NCBI GenBank assembly: GCA_026770025.1 | Contig: JAMXDE010000007.1 | Location: 2,542,001 to 2,606,000 of the forward strand | Direction: 5' to 3' | DNA: 64,000 nucleotides | From: Craspedostauros australis | Lineage: Eukaryota > Bacillariophyta > Bacillariophyceae > Mastogloiales > Achnanthaceae | Shown here: positions 51,638-62,305 of the stretch, piece after piece | Numbering within the stretch: the first letter of the stretch is position 1 | How the letters are laid out: each line of letters opens with the position of its first letter | Translations under genes and position numbers: made by a program | The notes under the pieces: generated by a model | What the model was told of the DNA's origin: nothing | Seen by the model: only the letters and a program-made list of their open reading frames with translations | The model's database searches: none

Positions 51638-53040
51638 ATGAGCTCAAACATCGGAATGGCGACTGCCAACACAAGCATGTCATCTCATCATGTCGTCTTC
51701 ATCCATGGATGGGCTCAGAATCGCCATGTGATGATGTCGCGGACACAGACATTGACAAGGTGAGGAACCGATCATTGGTTCTCGCAGTGTTTCAGATGGC
51801 CAGGATATCAAGAGCGCAGCGTCATGCTACATTCATGGAAGACCTCCCTCCACACAGCACGGCCGGAGCTCCGCATCTCTCACACATCTCGCCCGATCGC
51901 AACATCCCATGCGTGAACATCTACCATTCTCATCTTCCACTCGCGCTGGTACATGGACGCGCGCACGTGCGCAGGAAGCTGCAGCGCGAGTTACACCAAT
52001 GCTACTTCCTGCAAGCACCACACTTACTTCCGCCGCCATCTGTCAGACCACAGATCCCCACATCAAGAGGAAGACGAAAGCAAGCACCGTTTCCAACGCC
52101 ACGTTCGGTAGAAGCTCCGACAGCCGATAAATTCTCAAGAGAGAGAGCAACATGGAAGCTACCAGCACAGCGACCGTATCTCCGTCGTCGTCACAAGCGC
52201 AGTCGCAAGTGCAGTCAAAGTCAAAGTCGCAGCAAACAACACAGCGACCTGAAAAAACGTGATCACGACCTGATGCCCGAGCATGGTTCCTCTACGATGC
52301 AAATGATCCAACCGATGAAAGCAAGAGTCAGAGAGGCACCCCCACACCGTATCATGGACTTGACGAATCCCTCCGTCATGTCGAACTGGAGCTCGCGAGA
52401 ATCCTACAGTTGGCATGCAGAAACCAACACGGAAACCTCCCGTCCAAGGACGCGCATGAACCAAGACACTGCTTGGTTGGTTTCTCGCAGGGCGCGGTTC
52501 TGCTGCACATCATCGCTCAGATCGTACACAGGTGCCATGAAAGAGCCGATGGACGAGCAGCGCGACCAGCAATGCCATCTCGCGAATCTGCTATCACGAC
52601 GGCATCAGCGACAAGGCGAACGCCAATTGCGAAACCAACCGCAGAACCAGGCAGGGATTATGCTTGCCGTGACAGTGGCTGTGGCCGTGGCCATAATGCT
52701 CACATTCACACAGCCGACAACTCCCCGTGGATGCACGTCGGTGGCTTGATTCCCGCCAGCGGATTTCCTGCATGCTTCTTCAATCAGGCTTGCCTGGAAG
52801 AGTCTGGATCAGCATCAGCCATCGCTTCCACATCAAAAGACACCAACGCAAACACCACCCATATCACCGAAAGCAATCAAATTCAGATGAACCGTTGGAA
52901 TGGCTTGCTGAGAGTTTCATCGATGCACATGATTGGGAAACTGGATACGCGGGGTAGTACAACAGCTGAGCCGACATCTTGTTGCGGCCTTCCATCAACC
53001 AACCATCATATTGCACGAGAAAGGACACATACTGTTTTAA
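51638..53040 (+). pseudogene. FSH1-like serine hydrolase, copy B (probably broken)
   Basis: Exon 1 (51638-51759, ATG 51638) ends at a GTGAGG donor after VVFIHGWAQNRHVMMS. Exon 2 starts at 51975 after GCGCAG and reads in phase as KLQRELHQCYFLQAPHLLPPP, the FSH1 APH-x-LPP signature. Then a frame change, by lesion or undetected intron, is needed between about 52050 and 52265 to reach ARAWFLYDANDPTDES and the nucleophile motif GFSQGAV (Ser codon 52485). ASGFPA and SMHMIGKLDT (Asp) follow. A one-base shift in the GGGG near 52950 leads to the His motif ILHEKGH and stop at 53038-53040. All three catalytic elements are thus present but not in one frame. FSH1 enzymes are small cytosolic alpha/beta hydrolases. 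A sequencing error at either break would restore an active reading. Confidence 0.55.
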
Positions 53041-54270
53041 CAGAGCGGTGCTTGCGCCTCCATTCTTGGATTCCTGGAAGCACGAAAATGACATCGCAAA
53101 GTTCATATTGCTCACATCTCGGCACGAGCACGCTTCCAGCATTTGCAGCTGCTGCTGCCGCTGTCACCGCGACGATCGCTTTGCCTTGGCCCGCATCGGG
53201 CGATCGAATCATGGAAGGCGCAAGAGTGAAGTCCCAATTGCTGTATGGAGTTGTCGATGTCCATTGCTCCACGATTCGGAAGAGGAGGAATGCCAGCACA
53301 GCACTCATATATCTTCAGCTTCTTGGATTGGATTTGGTTCCCTGTCAATCAGTTCATGCAGCCGCCACCAGCGTCTCAGGGCATCACAGCTCGCAACGTC
53401 CGATTGTTGGATCGATCAGGATCGAATGAGCATACCTGCAGGGATTAAGCAGAATCCTCCACTTCACATAACCTCTCTAGAATCAGTCTCAAGCATTCCC
53501 AACTCAAGCTAGCTGGAGCCGTCTGAAATTGCAGATGCTGTCTCTTCAGGACTATCGGTCCTCGTAGCAGCAGTAGAAGCGCGTGCCCATTGGCAGAGAT
53601 CAGGTCGCATCCGTCTCTTGCTATCCGTATTTACGATGCAATACATCACGGATCATATGAGGTAAAGACCGTTCAACTCATTTGCGCGGTTGTGGGAGCG
53701 GCTTCGCGTCCGGGTTTGTTCCACATCGATCCGACTCGTGTTCGGGGCACGCATCATGCAGTAGGGTGCAGTACGTTGCAGTACGGTGCAGTAGGGTGCA
53801 GTAGGGTGCAGTACGGTGCAGTACGGTGCAGTAGGGTGCAGTACGATGCAGGACGATTCAGTGCGATACAAGAGTCGAACAGTGACCCACGCAAACTTTC
53901 CTCGTTGTTTCTGTCGCTATTGTGTGGAGAAGGAGCGAAGTTCGCGATTGTTCGATGAATTGGACTTTGTGCTGGATCAAGTCTTGGCGTTGAATAGACG
54001 ATCTGTGCTTATGGATTGGAGAAGAAAAAACAGCTCTTCGTGACGGTTTTGTTAATTATCTGGTGGTGTATTTGTCTCCTGAGCGTCGCAATAAAGTCTT
54101 ATTTTTCGTTGTGGTTCTGTCTGATTCATGGGAACACATTCGGATCATCAGCGACCACACGTCACGTCACCAGTACTCATGCACGGGATGCCTTGGTGGG
54201 ACTTGCGCCTCCTGTTGGTCACAAAATCGGACTGGCGAAGGGAGCCTCCTGAGGAAACACAAATCAGCAA
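53041..54270. other. Spacer before DUF6824 gene B, with minisatellite
   Basis: About 1.2 kb. Contains a ten-base tandem repeat (53757-53870). Forward frames running past 53040 from the hydrolase remnant have no domain. No supported gene. Confidence 0.45.
53757..53870. repeat. 10-bp minisatellite, about 11 units of GTA(C/G)GGTGCA
   Basis: Units such as GTAGGGTGCA and GTACGGTGCA follow one another without spacers; the last three units are diverged. Two unit types alternate irregularly, indicating past unequal exchange or slippage. Confidence 0.95.
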
Positions 54271-55056
54271 ATGGCAAAGGATCTGCTGAAACAACTCACC
54301 ACTGGAGATTGCTTGGATATCCGCAGGTGCAGGCGTCGGCACAAGCATTGTCAATGTGCCTGTAGCATTGAGTCCCATCACACAACAGACGCAGCAACAA
54401 AAACAGAAACAACAACAGCAGCAGCATTCTACACCACCACGCGAATCAATGACAGCATGAACTACGGAGTCAATCAGGTTCTTCCAGACTCTTTCACTCC
54501 TGAACCTGATCACGTCATTTGTGTGAGAGGCACGGTATACTGGCATCACCCAGGCAACGTCAAATACAGACGGCTCATCGAAGCCGCTCTCCCACGATAC
54601 TCCAACGCGACCAGCCGGCTGCAAAAGAGCATCATCGTTTCCGAGATCGCTAGGGCTGTGGACTCGTGGTCGTTACATAGCGGATTCGTCAAGCGCAGCG
54701 CTGACGGTCAGTGCTGGATGAGATGCAGCAGCGGCTTCGCGCGCGAGAAAATCAGTCAGAGCATCCGCGATGGGCTGCAAGACCAGTACAAGTCCAGCAC
54801 CAAGTCCAAGCAGCGCCGGTGCAAGGTGATCAAGACTCGCATGAGCAACGGTTTGGAAACGATTGTTCATTCGAGGCAATACGTCACGGACACTTACAGC
54901 ACGGTGAGGGCGCAGATACGTGCCAAATCTCCATGCTCCGACCATGACGCGTACCAAATTTTCCTTGAAGCCAACTGCAAACTACTTGGCATGATCAAGG
55001 AAGACGCGGTCATGATGGACGAGTACAAGAAGCTGTATCAATCCGACAAGACGTGA
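54271..55056 (+). CDS. DUF6824-domain protein, copy B
   Basis: 261 residues, one exon; paralogue of the protein at 49804-50493. The N-terminal 70 residues (basic, then Thr/Ala-rich) differ from copy A. The DUF6824 domain (about 76-165) keeps the same landmarks: VICVRGTVYWHHPGNVKYRRLIE, RLQKSIIVSEIARAV, GFVKRSADGQCWMRC and FAREKISQSIRDGLQDQYKSS. The C-terminal segment also aligns along its length with copy A (IKTRMSNGLETIVHSRQYV). Most differences keep the frame and residue class, so both copies seem to be under constraint. The function of the domain is unknown; tandem copies suggest a lineage-specific expansion. Confidence 0.8.
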   Translation: MAKDLLKQLTTGDCLDIRRCRRRHKHCQCACSIESHHTTDAATKTETTTAAAFYTTTRINDSMNYGVNQVLPDSFTPEPDHVICVRGTVYWHHPGNVKYRRLIEAALPRYSNATSRLQKSIIVSEIARAVDSWSLHSGFVKRSADGQCWMRCSSGFAREKISQSIRDGLQDQYKSSTKSKQRRCKVIKTRMSNGLETIVHSRQYVTDTYSTVRAQIRAKSPCSDHDAYQIFLEANCKLLGMIKEDAVMMDEYKKLYQSDKT

Positions 55057-56694
55057 AGGCGCTCCAACAAATGTGCTTCAATTGGGCGAGATGAGATTTC
55101 ACTCTCCTGCCGCGGACGATATCCGGACAACGGAGCGCCACATAGTTCCCCCAGGTCGCACTTGCACTCGTAATCGCAGAAGCGACGCGGAAGCAAAGCA
55201 AATTCGGCGTCGCAGCAGCAAAGTGCGAAGTGCCAAGACGACACGGGGTGAAATGAAAGTGAGATAGAGAAGCGCAGCATGGCAAAGTATGGCAGGGGGT
55301 CATCGTGCAAGCCGCGCAGAAGAGATATTGTGCGCCACAGTACGAGTAGGAGGGAGAATAGAAAACCTGAAGGATTAGTCTCCTCGAATCAAAATCGTCC
55401 TCTCCTATTTGTGCATAGCCGAAGTCAAGTCCAATGCGTGTACTCATGCGTAGCCTCGCAGCGGCTCTAAATCCGCCATGTCGCAGAATGATTGATCGAT
55501 GTCTCGAAGCCATACGCAACCAAAGAGCGAATCGTGGAATACTCCATGCAAATCGGCGCTCTGTCCACCGTGCTCACATTGCTCATCTCACCGCACTCGC
55601 CGACTCCCTCACGGGGCATCACAACACGATGCACGAATCGCAAATTGCGGTACCATAATCATCCCCGTCCGTCGCAATTGTCTGAGGGAATCGATCACAC
55701 CACATCCTGACCTCTCGTAAGAAGCAATCACCACTTTCGCTTATCGTTGGATTGGGAATGAATTCCTTGGATTTGTTTGTGCGATGTTTGGGTGGAGAGT
55801 TTTGTTCAGCTCATTTCTTGGATGTTCCTGTACGTCACAGAGTTGGGAGGCGAGTGACTCCACGAGTCGATAACGAGAAACCTCCACGAGATCGAACCCA
55901 TCATGCTGATTTAGTCGTGTTGACTGTCTGTCTATTGATAGAAATGTTGTATGTCTGTGTATAGAAAATACGGTTGTTTGTTGTCTGTCTGTTTGAATGT
56001 CTGTATGGACAGAAATAGAGGAGACGATGAAATGTCTGTGTGTTCGCAGGACATGGCTGTTCGGCTTTCGTGGCGACTTTCGTGGCTACTTTCGTCAACA
56101 TTGTGCAGAACACATTCCGGAATCAGAAGAGGCGGTAGGATGGGTCATGGTGGACGCCTTGGAGTATTGCCATCGGTATCGCCAGCTAACAGCAGCTCGG
56201 GAAAGCGTAAGACAAAGAGCGGAGAGAGTGATATAGAATAGAGCTTACTGTATTAGATTGGAGTATAGTAGAGCATGATGGTGTGTTGTCCGGACGCAAG
56301 GTGTGAATTGAGATGTTACTTCCGCATCGCAATCTGTGGTTCAGCCAGCCGCAGCTTCAGCCGTCGCACACCACGGCTTGTTTTGCGTGCATGGTTGTCG
56401 GTTTGAATGCACGATCGATCCCACCGCAGAACGGGGGTCGCTTCAATGAAATTGTACGCTCTTCGTAACATACCAGGCTGCGTGCATTGAATAGAGCAGA
56501 GCATTCTCTGGGGGTTGTCTTTTTGATTGATGCCAAAGCGAGCATGGTGCGGCGCTCAGATGCGTAGGCTGCAATGCAATTGGCCATTGGCAGCGAATCC
56601 AGTTGATTCTGAGCCTCGCTGTTTCTATCGCAGCCCATTGATGCTTGTTGCCAAAGTAAGTGCCACGTCATACTGCTGAGCGACCATTTCCTCT
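55057..56694. other. Intergenic
   Basis: About 1.6 kb with no supported gene. Contains a TACGAGTA octamer (55341) and TGTCTGTCTG-type repeats (55920-56010). A GGTTCGAT-like word on the minus strand near 55885 is not part of a tRNA fold I can draw. Confidence 0.45.
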
Positions 56695-57360
56695 TCATTC
56701 AAAATGCTTCATTACGAGATGGACGCTGTCCATGAGGATGAGCATGGTGGCGTAAGGCACAGCCTGACGGAAGGCCGGCTTGTACAGGAGACCGCTCATG
56801 GAGGCCACGGACGCGATCGCGATCTCGCCGAATTCGCCGGGATCGATGGTGACGCGTGCGCCGTACTTGACGACGTGAAATCCTCCGAAGAAGGTGCCGA
56901 AGATGGTCGCCGACCGCGACGTGCCCTGCATGAGGTATCGGGCCTTGGCCATGTTGGAGGCATTCTTGAGGACGGACGATTCGCCGACGCCGCGCATGCC
57001 ATCCATGAAGCCAAAGACCGAACCAGTGATGCTGCCGATGCAACCACCGAATGCGGCCGACTTGAACAGGTCCATCCACTGGAACGGCACGCGGGATGAT
57101 AGAATTGCAGAATTCGTGATGCCGCTTGATGACGATCCCGTCGTGGCCGAATCGGCTGCTGCGCCGGCGTCACCGCCCACAAGCACCGCTGCCTGGTCAT
57201 GACGCTGTTCCAACGCAGCCTGGTGCTCGTCTTGCCCCTCCCTCTGCAGCTGGCGGAATATCCTTTCCTTCGTGTTCGTGAGATCCTTGCCGTCCGCGAC
57301 GTTGTGGTCGCTGGGGATATGCGACCATGGAATGAAGCGCGCCCTCTCCCACGATGACAT
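56695..57360 (-). CDS. Tim17/Tim22/Tim23-family mitochondrial membrane protein
   Basis: 221 residues, one exon. An N-terminal soluble part (1-90, Gln/Glu-rich then Ala/Ser-rich) precedes four hydrophobic glycine-rich segments. These are SAAFGGCIGSITGSVFGFMDGM (about 110-131), SATIFGTFFGGFHVVKYG, EIAIASVASMSGLLY and VPYATMLILMDSVHLV. The GxxxG spacing and the G-x-x-x-G-x-x-x-G first helix are typical of the Tim17/22/23 superfamily, which includes protein translocase subunits of the mitochondrial inner membrane and complex I subunit NDUFA11-like proteins. Which subgroup cannot be told. The gene is divergent from glutaredoxin-3, 487 nt apart. Confidence 0.75.
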   Translation of the reverse strand: MSSWERARFIPWSHIPSDHNVADGKDLTNTKERIFRQLQREGQDEHQAALEQRHDQAAVLVGGDAGAAADSATTGSSSSGITNSAILSSRVPFQWMDLFKSAAFGGCIGSITGSVFGFMDGMRGVGESSVLKNASNMAKARYLMQGTSRSATIFGTFFGGFHVVKYGARVTIDPGEFGEIAIASVASMSGLLYKPAFRQAVPYATMLILMDSVHLVMKHFE

Positions 57361-57847
57361 GGCTGCTGCAGCTTGGCTGGTATTTGATGTGCGTTGAGAA
57401 AGAGTGGTCCGAGTATTGTATAATAGGATAGGATTTCCTCGGTATCATTCCTCTTTGTCTTCGTTCGCAGAAGGAAAGTCTGATGGGCATCAACAACGTC
57501 TGTGCTGACACGAGGCAGAGGCCAACGAAGATGTATGTGTTGCTTCTTTGGTGTCTGCAGCGGCGTCACGTTTGTGGCGCCAAAATGGGTGACCGCAGCG
57601 TCTGTACTTCGACAGGCAGATCAAACCCGAACCCATTCGAACACCTTCGTGCTTCCGCAGATGGCCCAAACCGAGCCCAACATTGGTGTGGAGGACGGTG
57701 TTGTCAGCATCACACATGTTCATAATCATCAAGCCGCGTCGCACGCATGACAACACACTATACTCGAACGCATCACACTGCATGTAAATATACAAAGATA
57801 CAAAGATATTCTACTATTCTATTCTATAAAATAATAGATCAGAGACC
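57361..57847. promoter_or_regulatory. Divergent promoter, Tim17-family gene / glutaredoxin-3
   Basis: 487 nt. Next to the leftward gene is GTATTGTATAATAGGATAGG (57414-57433); just before the rightward ATG is TTCTACTATTCTATTCTATAAAATAATAG (57808-57837). Both are AT-rich TATA/initiator-like blocks at the right distance from the starts. Promoter roles are inferred from position. Confidence 0.45.
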
Positions 57848-58891
57848 ATGAGCCTGCAAAAGGTGAATGCCGCTGGCATTTCCAACAGCAAACCAGCGGA
57901 GTTCCCATGGAAGGGCAAGAAGGCCGTGCTGCTGTTCGGCGCAGCCTGGCATGAAGCATGCCCACCGCTGGAGCAGGTGCTGGATGCGCTGGCCTCCACG
58001 GCCGAGGACCCAGCTGCCATGTACTTTGGAAGCCTGGAGGCGGAGGACGTTTCGGAAGTTGCCGAACGATACGGCGTCTCCGTCGTCCCCACGGTCGTCG
58101 CCCTGGCCGCGGATGGTTCCGTCTTTGAGAGCTTCGAGGGCGTGGCCGACCCGTCCCTGGTCACGCTGGGCGTGCAGCGCCTCATCACGCAATGCGTTGC
58201 GACGGGAGCCGGCGGCGTCGCATCGTCATCGTCAGCAGCGGACGGCGCAGCCTCGCAGCAGGAATCGCTGTCGGATCGGTTGGATCGTCTCATCCGCGGA
58301 GATCAGGTCATGCTCTTCATGAAGGGCAAGCCCGATGCGCCGCGCTGCGGGTTCTCGCGGCAGGCTGTGGAGCTGCTGGAGGAGCAGAAGGTGGCGTTCG
58401 GGAGCTTCGACATCCTCTCGGACGACACGGTGCGTCAGGGACTCAAGAAGCATTCCGACTGGCCGACCTACCCGCAGTTCTACGTCAAGGGCGAGCTGGT
58501 GGGCGGGCTGGACATCGTCAAGGAGATGATCGAAGATGGCCCGCTTGCCGAGCAGTGGGAGGTTCCCCAGACGGATGGCAGCACGGTCGAGACGCTCCAG
58601 CAGAGGCTCGAGAAACTGACGAAGCAGCACAAGGTCATGCTCTTCATGAAAGGCCTTCCGTCGGCTCCGAAATGCGGCTTCTCCCGCAAGATCGTGGAGC
58701 TCCTCGAATCCAAAAAGATCGCCTTCGATGCATTCGACATTCTGGAGGATGAGGAGGTGCGCCAGGGTCTCAAGGAGTTCTCCAAGTGGCCCACCTTCCC
58801 GCAGCTGTACGTCAACGGAGATCTGGTCGGCGGTCTGGACATTTGCTTGGAATTGGATGAGAATGACGAATTCATGGACATGCTGGAGTAA
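57848..58891 (+). CDS. GLRX3: Monothiol glutaredoxin-3 (Grx3/Grx4, PICOT; Trx-Grx-Grx)
   Basis: 347 residues, one exon. An N-terminal thioredoxin-like domain (about 15-118) has WHEAC at the active site, a single-cysteine variant usual for this family. Two monothiol glutaredoxin domains follow, each with CGFS (first Cys at 167 and 276) in APRCGFSRQAVELL and APKCGFSRKIVELL, the TYPQFYVKGELVGGLDI / TFPQLYVNGDLVGGLDI glutathione-binding strand, and KxGQ-like helices. The protein is cytosolic or nuclear and hands [2Fe-2S] clusters bridged by glutathione to iron-dependent partners, including the cytosolic Fe-S assembly machinery. Trx-Grx-Grx matches animal GLRX3 rather than the yeast single-Grx form. 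Confidence 0.95.
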   Translation: MSLQKVNAAGISNSKPAEFPWKGKKAVLLFGAAWHEACPPLEQVLDALASTAEDPAAMYFGSLEAEDVSEVAERYGVSVVPTVVALAADGSVFESFEGVADPSLVTLGVQRLITQCVATGAGGVASSSSAADGAASQQESLSDRLDRLIRGDQVMLFMKGKPDAPRCGFSRQAVELLEEQKVAFGSFDILSDDTVRQGLKKHSDWPTYPQFYVKGELVGGLDIVKEMIEDGPLAEQWEVPQTDGSTVETLQQRLEKLTKQHKVMLFMKGLPSAPKCGFSRKIVELLESKKIAFDAFDILEDEEVRQGLKEFSKWPTFPQLYVNGDLVGGLDICLELDENDEFMDMLE

Positions 58892-59229
58892 ATCAGAGCA
58901 TGTGCTGTCGTGATAGTATTACATGACACCTTCGAACAGGAGCACCAGCATGCGCCATTGTTGCGGGTGCGTGGTTGACGCACATTGCCGGTGATGAACG
59001 CAGAGTATGTATTTCTCTTTTTTCAGACCATCATGCCATTGCGCAGCATGTGTTGTGTGGTACCATTATCCACGGATTGTAGATTCCACGAACATGGCAT
59101 CGCAGGAGAATCATTTCTTGAGAGAGAGAGAGACAGACAGAGTAGTGGACTACTATCACCATGGTATGCACGCCATGCATAGCTCGTAGAATAGGTACCT
59201 ACACCTTCTTTGATGCAGTGTCATACTAC

Positions 59230-59230
59230 T

Positions 59231-59265
<35 letters not shown>

Positions 59266-59267
59266 CT
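59230..59267. repeat. (TC)n(TG)n compound microsatellite
   Basis: About twelve TC units directly followed by six TG units, then TCTC. Non-coding. Confidence 0.9.
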
Positions 59268-61489
59268 CTACCATCGAGAGAGTATCGCATTACTTCTTGT
59301 TGATTTTGCCTGGGCTCCCTGATGGTCAAACAAGAGACATCTCATCTGAAGAGTGCGTCATGTGATGCACATTGCAATCGCGATCACGACTACCGGGCAC
59401 TCTCGACGCAATCAAGCTCCTCTTTTCCTCTCGCGTGCAATCATTCCACTTGATGCCTTCTCGACAAGGGTTGAAGTATCTTCGGATACAGGGAGGGAAG
59501 GGGAACAGATCAAATCCCTGCGCCCTGTCCGCGCTCTCATTGCAGCTCGGACGATTGATGTCAAAGGTAGAGACAAGAGATGACACAACTGCGAAAAGAG
59601 AGGGCCATCTGAGGCAAATGCGTTCGCATTGACCGACTGGATGATGGCTGTACGGGCATGTGTATTAATACAAGTAGATCGTCAGCGTGCGTGGAGCAGT
59701 TGGAAACAGTGTGGCATCGTTGCGTTGCCACATCACCGCAACTCTTGACACGGCCTTGTTGGAAATTGCTCCCGCTCGGAACGCCTCCGTTCTCATCGTC
59801 GTTCTCCTCATTGCCCATCAGCGCTTCGGTTTCGCCGCGTCTGCGAAAGGTGGACTGGAGCCTTCATGACGCAATGTGGTGATTCCTCAACTCCCCCTCC
59901 TCTCTATCTTCGTCTCTGTCTTTGCTGGTCGGCCGAGTGGCTGGGTGCGTGGGTGCGTGGGGGTTCCTTCTCTTCCATCTTCCGTTCCGAGCGAGAAAGG
60001 TATCCTGCGAGATTCTGCAGAACAGCAACGTTGCGGAATTTCGAATACATTCGTCAGAACAAGAATCCGCGTTCCGATTGGGCACGAATGAGTGACATCA
60101 GACACCGACTTTTCGCTTCCGCATCTTTTTGGTCCAGCGCAGAATCACTTTTTCTTCTGTCTCGTTGCGCTTTGTGACAACTCACTCTGGCGATTTGACT
60201 GACGAATGGTATCTGTTCTGTCTGTTCTGATTTGGTTTGGTTCGGCTTACCTTGCCTTAGTTTGCTCTGTACCGCTGATGGCGACGTGGAATTGTGGAGA
60301 TGTTGAAGGAAGATGACAGCAAGACATCAACAAGATCGCCATCACCTCCATTTCACACGTGACAAGATAGCATCTTCAGCATCAACCAAGGTGACAAAGT
60401 GAACAGAAAAAGGGCAGACCCTCCATGAATTTTGCTTCTTGGTTCACGACCACTTTCAAAATTCTGTCACGACATCTCCTCCTGTGATGGCAGCATCTTC
60501 ATCACAACGGGATGGAAAGTGATGGCAGCGCGTGCGGCACATTGAAGTGGACGATCTGCGCATGGTACGACTTTGCACTCGATTGTGATGGAAGAGCGGA
60601 AGAAGAAGCCGCCCGGCTGTACTTGCACTCGTCGCGCAGTTGCAACGTTGTTGATGCCGTTGACACAAAGAGACAGAGGAAAGAAGAAAGAAGGAAGAGT
60701 GAATGAAAAAGTCACTCCCGTGTATTGAACGTGGGAATTGTTGTGACACATTGCTTCTTCATGTGTCTGACACGACACATTCACGACGTGGATCGCCGAA
60801 TAGGCTATTCCTGAAAGATACCTTTGGAGATGCTGGCTCGATGCGTGCAATTTTCGATTCGGTTTCACCTCAGCGTGTTCCCGAAACAGTTGTGTACACA
60901 TTGTGTCAATAGTGCTGAAGAGTTGCCACCAGTGCTGGGGATATCTGACACTGACGCCAGAATCAGGTCAATCACAACACGGCGTCGGGTTGCATGAATT
61001 GAAACGTGTCAGATTGCGCGAATTCTGTCGTTGTTCTTGTTGGCCGTGTGACGGCGACCTTGCGAAGAAGAAGGCGGAGGAAGCCAGCAAGACGACGGCA
61101 CAGGTTTGAACTTCGGTCTCCTTCGTGGGTTCTTTGTTTTCGCCGTGTCGCATGATTGGGGTTGTCGCCGGCGTTGTTGATGTTGATGCTTCTCGTTGTG
61201 GTTGGGGACGATGTGTCTGCGGGAGGCAAGAGGAGAGAGCAGAACACGAGAAATGAGGCCGCGTCGATGGTCTGGAAACTCTCCCTTGAAGGAACAAACG
61301 ATTCAGGAGACAGGCAACGACGGCCACCCAAGCGCCCTTCATTCATGCTCTGAAGCCCAAGTCCAAGTCTCAGACTCAGACTCGCAGTTGCCCAGATCAA
61401 CACTATTGCACTCGTTGGTCGTGCTCATGTTCACAAACATCAAATTCTTCTTCATGGTTCTATCGCAACCACACCACGTTTGAACATTC

Positions 61490-61660
61490 CCACCACCACT
61501 CTCGCTATCATCACCCTCATCAACACCATCATCAACACCCTCATCAACACCATTATCATCACCGTCATCTCCATTATCACCATTATCATCACCAAAGAAC
61601 AGAAGCAACACAAACAGCAAGAAGAACAGCAAGAAGAATAACAAGCAGAACAGCAAACCA
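61490..61660. repeat. Imperfect CATCA / CATTATCACC and AACAGCAAGA repeats
   Basis: Low-complexity ATC-, then AAC/AAG-rich sequence in the far upstream region of the kinase gene. Degenerate units of 9-12 nt. Confidence 0.6.
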
Positions 61661-62305
61661 CGACAGAAACAGAGCAACAACCTTGTAGCGTACACCAGCA
61701 CGGCAACATTACCAACATCAACAACAACAGCACAATCTGGAACCCAAGAGAGGCAGAACGAATCAGCCGTGCCACATCGCATCCTCTGGGCTTGGCATGT
61801 TTTCCTCGCCTTTCTCCACAAATCAAAGCACAAGTCAAAGCACAAATCAGACGCAAAGAGAAGCACGACCACAATCACAACCGCAATCAATCAACGATCA
61901 GAATTGCCCATGCGTGGAACTGGATTCATAAGCAGCAGCCATAACTTCCACCCTCACCAGCCACGATCGCAACAATAGCAGCAGCACAAGTCGCCCCCTT
62001 CTGAATTCATCTGAAGCGGTTCGAAGCAAGCAAGTAGGCAAGCAAGCAAACAGGCAGACAGACAGCGCGAAAAGAACAAATAGTTTTGGTGTCTTTTGCA
62101 GACAACACTGCAGAACAGCACAAAACAGCACAACACAAAACAGCACAAGATAGAAAACAACAGAACAGAACATTGTGGAGCCAGATCACGAATAGCTCGC
62201 ACTCTTGCGGCGAGTATAGTCTTGCCGGACATACAATACACCACAGTCACAAAACAACGGAACCTCAACTTCACACCGAGACGCGCAACTCAGACAAACG
62301 CAAGC

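Larger units (their letters stand above)
58892..62305. other. Long intergenic region before the ATG1-like kinase
   Basis: About 3.4 kb without a supported gene, the longest gap here. It holds a GA tract (59119-59132), a CT/TG microsatellite (59230-59267), and imperfect CATCA/CATTATCACC repeats (61490-61590). AAGAACAGCAAG repeats (61615-61660) and an A/C-rich leader with CAAAACAGCACAA repeats (62105-62150) follow. The last parts are probably promoter and 5' untranslated sequence of the kinase. A reverse frame at 61890-61339 is the complement of these repeats. Confidence 0.5.

Noticed and set aside
51559-52749. 396-codon forward frame
   Set aside because: It overlaps the hydrolase copy B region and includes exon 2 in frame, but elsewhere it runs through intron and out-of-frame sequence; not a separate gene.
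55850-55920. GGTTCGAT-like T-loop word on the minus strand
   Set aside because: No acceptor, D-arm or anticodon stem can be drawn around it, so not a tRNA.
61339-61890. Reverse frame with hydrophobic and Asp-rich runs
   Set aside because: Complement of CATCA and AAC/AAG repeats; low complexity explains both the membrane-like and acidic parts.
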